DNA of 64,000 nucleotides from Leucosporidium creatinivorum (lineage: Eukaryota > Basidiomycota > Microbotryomycetes > Leucosporidiales > Leucosporidiaceae), in contig BCKL01000042.1 of NCBI GenBank assembly GCA_001600635.1, positions 62,001 to 126,000 of the forward strand, in the 5' to 3' direction. The notes beneath the pieces were generated by a model that saw only the letters and a list, made by a program, of their open reading frames with translations, was not told where the DNA came from and searched no databases. Of this stretch, positions 59,712 to 64,000 are shown piece after piece; the first letter of the stretch is position 1; each line of letters begins with the position of its first letter. The translations under genes and the position numbers were made by a program.

Positions 59712-62611
59712 ATGGCGCCTCCCTCGCCCGACCAGCGGCCTTCCTTTCCGCCCATCACTCGCCAGCACTCGCGCTCCTCCTCCCAGCTCGCCACCTTCGG
59801 CTCCCTCGGCCTCACTTCTTCGCTATCGCCGTCGCGGCGGACAGGCGGAGGAGCGGCCACCCCACCGCCTGGAGCAGGGACTCGCTCGCCTCGCTACACT
59901 GCTAGGAGTCTGACGGGCAGCCCTGAGCGGAGGGATGGAGGACTACAGCTCAAGAGCGAACCCATGTTGGTGATGGGCTCGTCGGAGGGCGAGGGTGGGA
60001 AGGAGGGCTCAAGCAGCGACGATTCGGATGAGGAGATTTCGACGAGGAATGGGCTGCAGATCCACAACGGTCGGTCGAGCAGCAGCCTCGGTACTCGTCG
60101 AGCAACATCACCATCACTTGCTCGACTCGACACCCGCGAGGCGGCACTCCTCCCTCCCACCGACCCTTCCACTCCCGCGACCATTTCCTTCCCCGACACC
60201 TCGACCGGCCTCGCTCAGCTCATCCAGCAGAAGCGGCGCCAGGCATCGGCACCGTACTTCGCCAGCGCACGGAGTAACTCGCCCTTCTCGCCAGGCGCAG
60301 GCTTTGGCTTTACGGGGCCAAGCAGCGCTACGCATAGCGGTGAAGGGAGGACCGGTTGGGTTGGAGGATGGGGCTCGGCGGCGCCGGGCGAGGAGCGACG
60401 GGCGAGGAGTCGGGTCGCTAGTCGACGAGGAACAGTTAGCGGTTTGCATCTCGGTGGATTGACTGTGCCCGAGTCGTTCGAGGAGGCAGGGATGGTCATG
60501 ACTCCGACGACCGAGGTGAGGTCTTGCCGCACTCTGGCTAGGCAGCGCTGATGCTCTTCACCGCAACAGGAATGGCGACAACTCGGTGGTCAGCTCACCG
60601 CCCTCGCCGACTCTCGAGCACGAGAAGCTCGCGACGCCTCCGAGAAGCGCAACGGCACTCGTACGCCAACCTCGGGCCACTCGAGCGGCCTCAACTCGGT
60701 TTCTACATCCTCTTCCTCCTCCTCCATCGACCTCACACACGACATCCCTGCGATCCAACCCTCCATCCACGCCTCGCAACCTCTCCCCAGCACACCGCCA
60801 CAGGCCGGCTCCCTCTCCCTCGCCGACCCTCCAACACCACCACCAGAGCAGGTCAAATCCTCCTTCTCGTACCAGACCTCTCGCTCTGGGTTCTCGCACC
60901 ACACCCACACCCACCAACCTCCCGTCAGTATCCAAATCAACACCCCATCAGCACCCGCCACCGCCCCCATCCCCTCCACCTCGACCTTCACCCCCGGCCA
61001 CCGTCCTCAGCTCTCCGAGTCCTCCCTCCGCCCGAACCTCTCTCGAGGCTCTCTCTCCACACCGACCGGCACACCCGTCGAAGGTACCCCTGCCTCAACT
61101 TCGACCGACACGGGCAACCCTTTCGACTCGGTCCCCCTCGAGCAACTGATCCATCAAAGACCAGTCAGCCCCGTCAAGCTCGATCGGATGCATAACCTTG
61201 GTCCGGTGGATCCGAGATCGTACAGCGCTGTTACGGGGCTGAGAGACATCTCGCACTTTGTCATTGAGAGTGAGGCGGGCAAGGGAGCTTATGGAACGGT
61301 CGTCAAGGCGAGGGAGAAGGGCGAGGATGGTCAAGCCGTTGGTGTGAGTAGTTCAGGTTTGCTCAATGACGAAGGCTGCGCTAACGCTCAACTCTCAACA
61401 GCCCGAGCTCATCATCAAGTACATCATCAAGCAGCGCATCCTCGCCGACTGCTGGAAGAAGCACAAGATCCTCGGTCCCATCCCCATTGAGGTACACGTT
61501 CTCGACCATCTTCGTCGTGTACCCTACATGCCTCGGCCGCCAGGGAGGAGGAGACCAGGAGGAGGCTTCATGCGACCCGTGGGGCTGATGCCGAGGAGAG
61601 ATAGCGCGCCGTCCATCAAGGAGGGGACGATTACGGGCCATCCTAATATCTGCGGCATGCTCGACTTCTTCGAGGATGGGGAGTTCTACTACCTCGTGAG
61701 TTCGGCGCAGGTTCTTCGCCTTCTCTCGGCTTTCGCGCTAACCTTCTTGTCCCTTGCGCAGGTCATGCCCCAAGCCGGCGCCGACCCCGACAACCCCTCC
61801 TCCCCCGGCGGTCAGGACCTCTTCGATTTCGTCGACATCCATCCGGACGGCCTCTCCCCTCTCACCATTCGCCGCATCTTCTCGCAAATCTCGGACGCCA
61901 TCTTCTTCCTCCACGAGCATGGCATCGTCCACCGTGATATCAAGGACGAGAATGTCGTCCTCGATCATGATGGGAATGTGCAGCTCATCGACTTTGGCTC
62001 GGCGGCGTATGTCAAGGATGGGAAGAAGTTTGATACGTTTTCGGGGACTCTCGAGTGCGTTTGATCGGCTCGGGACTTAGTCGAGGCGTGTCGCTGACTT
62101 TCGCTATTCGCTTCACGTAGCTTCGCTGCACCCGAGGTCCTTCGCGGGGCTCGATACGGAGGCAAGGAGCAAGATCTTTGGGCGCTCGGCGTTCTTCTCT
62201 ACGTCCTCATCTGCGGTGCGTGACCTCATCTTCTGATCATAAGAGCTTCACCGACTCTTCTCCCCATCGACAGGCGAATGTCCCTTCTGGTCTCCCGAAG
62301 AAGCCATGACCGGCCTCGTCGAAGGCTCTCGCGCCCTCCAATCCCTCCGCGCCAAATTCCCCTCCTCGCCCTCCTCCACCTCCTCCACCGACGCTTCCAC
62401 CCCTCCAAACGGCGCCATCGAGACTCGTAGCGAGACAGAGCTGCTGGACGACGCCATCGACCTCGTAATGCGCTGTCTCGAGATTGAGCCTTCCAACCGA
62501 CCGTCGGCGGGGCTGGTGTGCGATCATCGGTTTACGCTTGGTGCGGGTGGGTGGAAGGGTTACAGAGGATGGGAGGACGCCGAGGAGGATAGCTCGACTG
62601 AAGGGGAGTAA
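59712..62611 (+). CDS. PAS-kinase-type serine/threonine protein kinase
   Basis: About 865 residues in six exons. The first ~480 residues are Ser/Pro/Thr-rich and I see no PAS domain. The kinase domain starts ISHFVIESEAGKGAYGTVVKA (glycine loop), then LIIKYIIKQRILADCW with the ATP-binding Lys and PIPIEVHVLDHL. An Arg/Gly/Pro-rich insert before GHPNICGMLDFFED is not typical of kinases in general. Catalytic motifs are GIVHRDIKDENVVLD, LIDFGSAAYV, GTLDFAAPEVLRG and DLWALGVLLYVLICGECPFW. The IIKQRILADCW and GGQDLFDFVDIHPDGLS blocks are those of PAS kinases (yeast Psk1/Psk2, human PASK), which tune glucose partitioning and translation. Loss or divergence of the PAS sensor would be unusual. Confidence 0.88.
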
Positions 62612-63009
62612 CGTGGCGAGGAGGAGAGCGGGCCGATGGAGAGGGAGATAGCATTCGACAGGCGAGACCACTACTTAGCATATTACGGTACATAGGCCTC
62701 CACGAGGGTAACTAGTGAGCTATAGAAGCTCTTTTATCGAGTCGGACTGCTGGTCGAAAGCAGCAAGCTTGCCTACTACCGGCCCTTCCTCGTCGGAGGT
62801 CCTGCCTGCTCTACACCGTTTGCGCCGAGTCGAGTTCAGCCACACTCATCGACTGCCTCAGCCGTCTGGGATTAGGAGTAGGTGTCGTTTTGCTGAGCAC
62901 GCTCAGTACGTCGTCTGCTCTATTTTGCTCAGTTGCTCGAGTTCGCCGAGCGCTGGCTGACTTCGCGTTTCGTAAAGCGAGCGTCTCAGGGTGACAAGTC
63001 TACCAAGAC
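62612..63009. other. Convergent intergenic region
   Basis: These 398 bases hold the 3' ends of the kinase gene (plus) and the next gene (minus). I see nothing further. Confidence 0.4.
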
Positions 63010-63783
63010 CTAAAGTCCCATCAGCCTCAACGCATCCGCCGTCTTTTGCTCCACCTGCACCATCCGCTCAGTCGTCTCGAATCCCTTGGCCTGCTCGGCG
63101 CGCTTCCACTCCTGCACCTGCCGCTCCCATTCTCCCGCACCACGCATCCCTGCCTCTTCAGGGAGCTCGATGTATCCTAGCGCACCACTCTCTGTCATAG
63201 AGTCCGACCCCACCAAGTCCTGCGTAGCCCCTTGAGCCCTCCGTGCCGCACCGCCGAGCTGCTCTCGCTCCTTCCTTGGTCGCAGTAGGGCCGAGCTGAG
63301 GCGTCGAAGGGTTTGAGCACCGTGGGAGTTGCGCGCACTATTGCTCTTCGTGCTGTCCAAGGCTGCACTGCCCTCCTGGCCGCTGGTGTTAGAGGGGACG
63401 TGGATCGGCGCAGGTGACCCCTCCCAAGGCTGCGCGAGGAAGGGGTAGGTGGGGGGGAAGGACCCGATGGATGGTGCATGGGACGAGGTGGCCGAGTTGA
63501 GGGTGGTGGTGGAGTGGTGCTCGGCGAGGTAGGGGAGTGCGGAAGGGCTTGAGGGAGCGATGAAATGCACGGGTGAAGGAGAGGGCAGCGCCGAGGTGGT
63601 ATAGGCGGGCTCCGAGACGAGTGGAGATGGTACAGCAGTGGTGAACGGGATCCACTCGAAAGGGAAAGGTGTGGGTACGGCGCCTCGGGGAGTGAGGAGG
63701 TCGGAGAAGGGAGCTGGTGGAGCGGAGGAGACCTTGCTCGGCGAGTCGGCGACGGAGGGAAGAGTGCTGGTCGCGGTCGACAT
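63010..63783 (-). CDS. Ser/Pro-rich unknown protein
   Basis: One open frame of about 257 codons from the ATG at 63783 (MSTATSTLPSVADSP) to the stop at 63010-63012. The N-terminal two thirds are Ser/Pro/Thr-rich. The C-terminal part is charged and helical (RRLSSALLRPRKEREQLG, GEWERQVQEWKRAEQ, MVQVEQKTADALRLMGL) and could form a short coiled coil. I recognise no domain. The frame stays open to an upstream Met at 63882 with a possible splice signal between, so the start is uncertain and more exons may lie beyond the window edge. Confidence 0.55.
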   Translation of the reverse strand: MSTATSTLPSVADSPSKVSSAPPAPFSDLLTPRGAVPTPFPFEWIPFTTAVPSPLVSEPAYTTSALPSPSPVHFIAPSSPSALPYLAEHHSTTTLNSATSSHAPSIGSFPPTYPFLAQPWEGSPAPIHVPSNTSGQEGSAALDSTKSNSARNSHGAQTLRRLSSALLRPRKEREQLGGAARRAQGATQDLVGSDSMTESGALGYIELPEEAGMRGAGEWERQVQEWKRAEQAKGFETTERMVQVEQKTADALRLMGL

Positions 63784-64000
63784 GGAGGTGGGGTGCTTCA
63801 AGTGAGATGAGGGTGTGAAGAAGCTAAGCTGCAACCCTCTGAGCTCTTGTACCACGGCCTGTGAGCCTCGTAGCGCAATCAACGTCGCCCGGCTCCTCCT
63901 CTCCCTTTGTAGCGTCGAGCAAGAGCCAGCAAGGGATAGAGATGAAACGCGAGAAAGAGTTCAGAAGTGGCCATGCAGAATTNGAAGAGGACAAGGGCTG

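Overview
The window looks like nuclear DNA of a basidiomycete fungus, most likely a red-yeast-type Pucciniomycotina (Microbotryomycetes/Sporidiobolales-like). This placement is an inference from gene style, not from a database match. The DNA is GC-rich, genes are compact and closely spaced, almost every gene is split by many 50-80 nt introns with gtgagt-type donors, and most introns carry a CTGAC branch-point motif (often gagctgacc) 15-30 nt before the acceptor.

Layout, left to right: an unclassified ~1 kb repeat (copy 1); ribokinase (-); an F-box/LRR protein (+); an MFS transporter of the FMP42/SLC43 type (-); a cold-shock-domain protein (-); two tandem MYND-finger paralogs (+), the second with an in-frame stop; glutamate synthase GLT1 (+, ~8.2 kb, about 23 introns); repeat copy 2 followed by a duplicated GLT1 fragment; a class I glutamine amidotransferase (+); a small serine-rich ORF (-); a typical 2-Cys peroxiredoxin of TSA1 type (+); a second F-box-like/LRR gene with an in-frame stop (+); a second cold-shock-domain protein (+); ribosomal protein eL32 (+); a TEF1 3' fragment (-); an unknown gene (+); an eL32 3' fragment (+); full TEF1 (-); a ~2.5 kb gene-poor stretch holding a MITE-like inverted-repeat element and bounded by two copies of the TEF1 upstream region; YTM1 (-); a UPF1-like SF1 helicase with a mitochondrial-type leader (+); a PIAS/Siz-type SUMO ligase (+); a peroxiredoxin gene fragment (-); a Tfc7-like histidine phosphatase (+); a PAS-kinase-type protein kinase (+); and a serine/proline-rich unknown protein (-).

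Most genes are housekeeping functions: nitrogen assimilation, translation, ribosome assembly, redox defence, SUMOylation and signalling. There is no operon logic. The most striking feature is a set of local, intron-retaining duplications of pieces of conserved, mostly highly expressed genes (GLT1, eL32, TEF1 3' end, TEF1 upstream region, peroxiredoxin). One unknown gene lies exactly at the junction of the eL32-TEF1 tandem duplication. Other points of note are very small exons (9, 11, 14 and 16 nt), a probable GC-AG intron that coincides with an ambiguous base, and two genes with a single in-frame TAG followed by CTG. I found no CRISPR array, rRNA gene, confident tRNA gene or recognisable retroelement.
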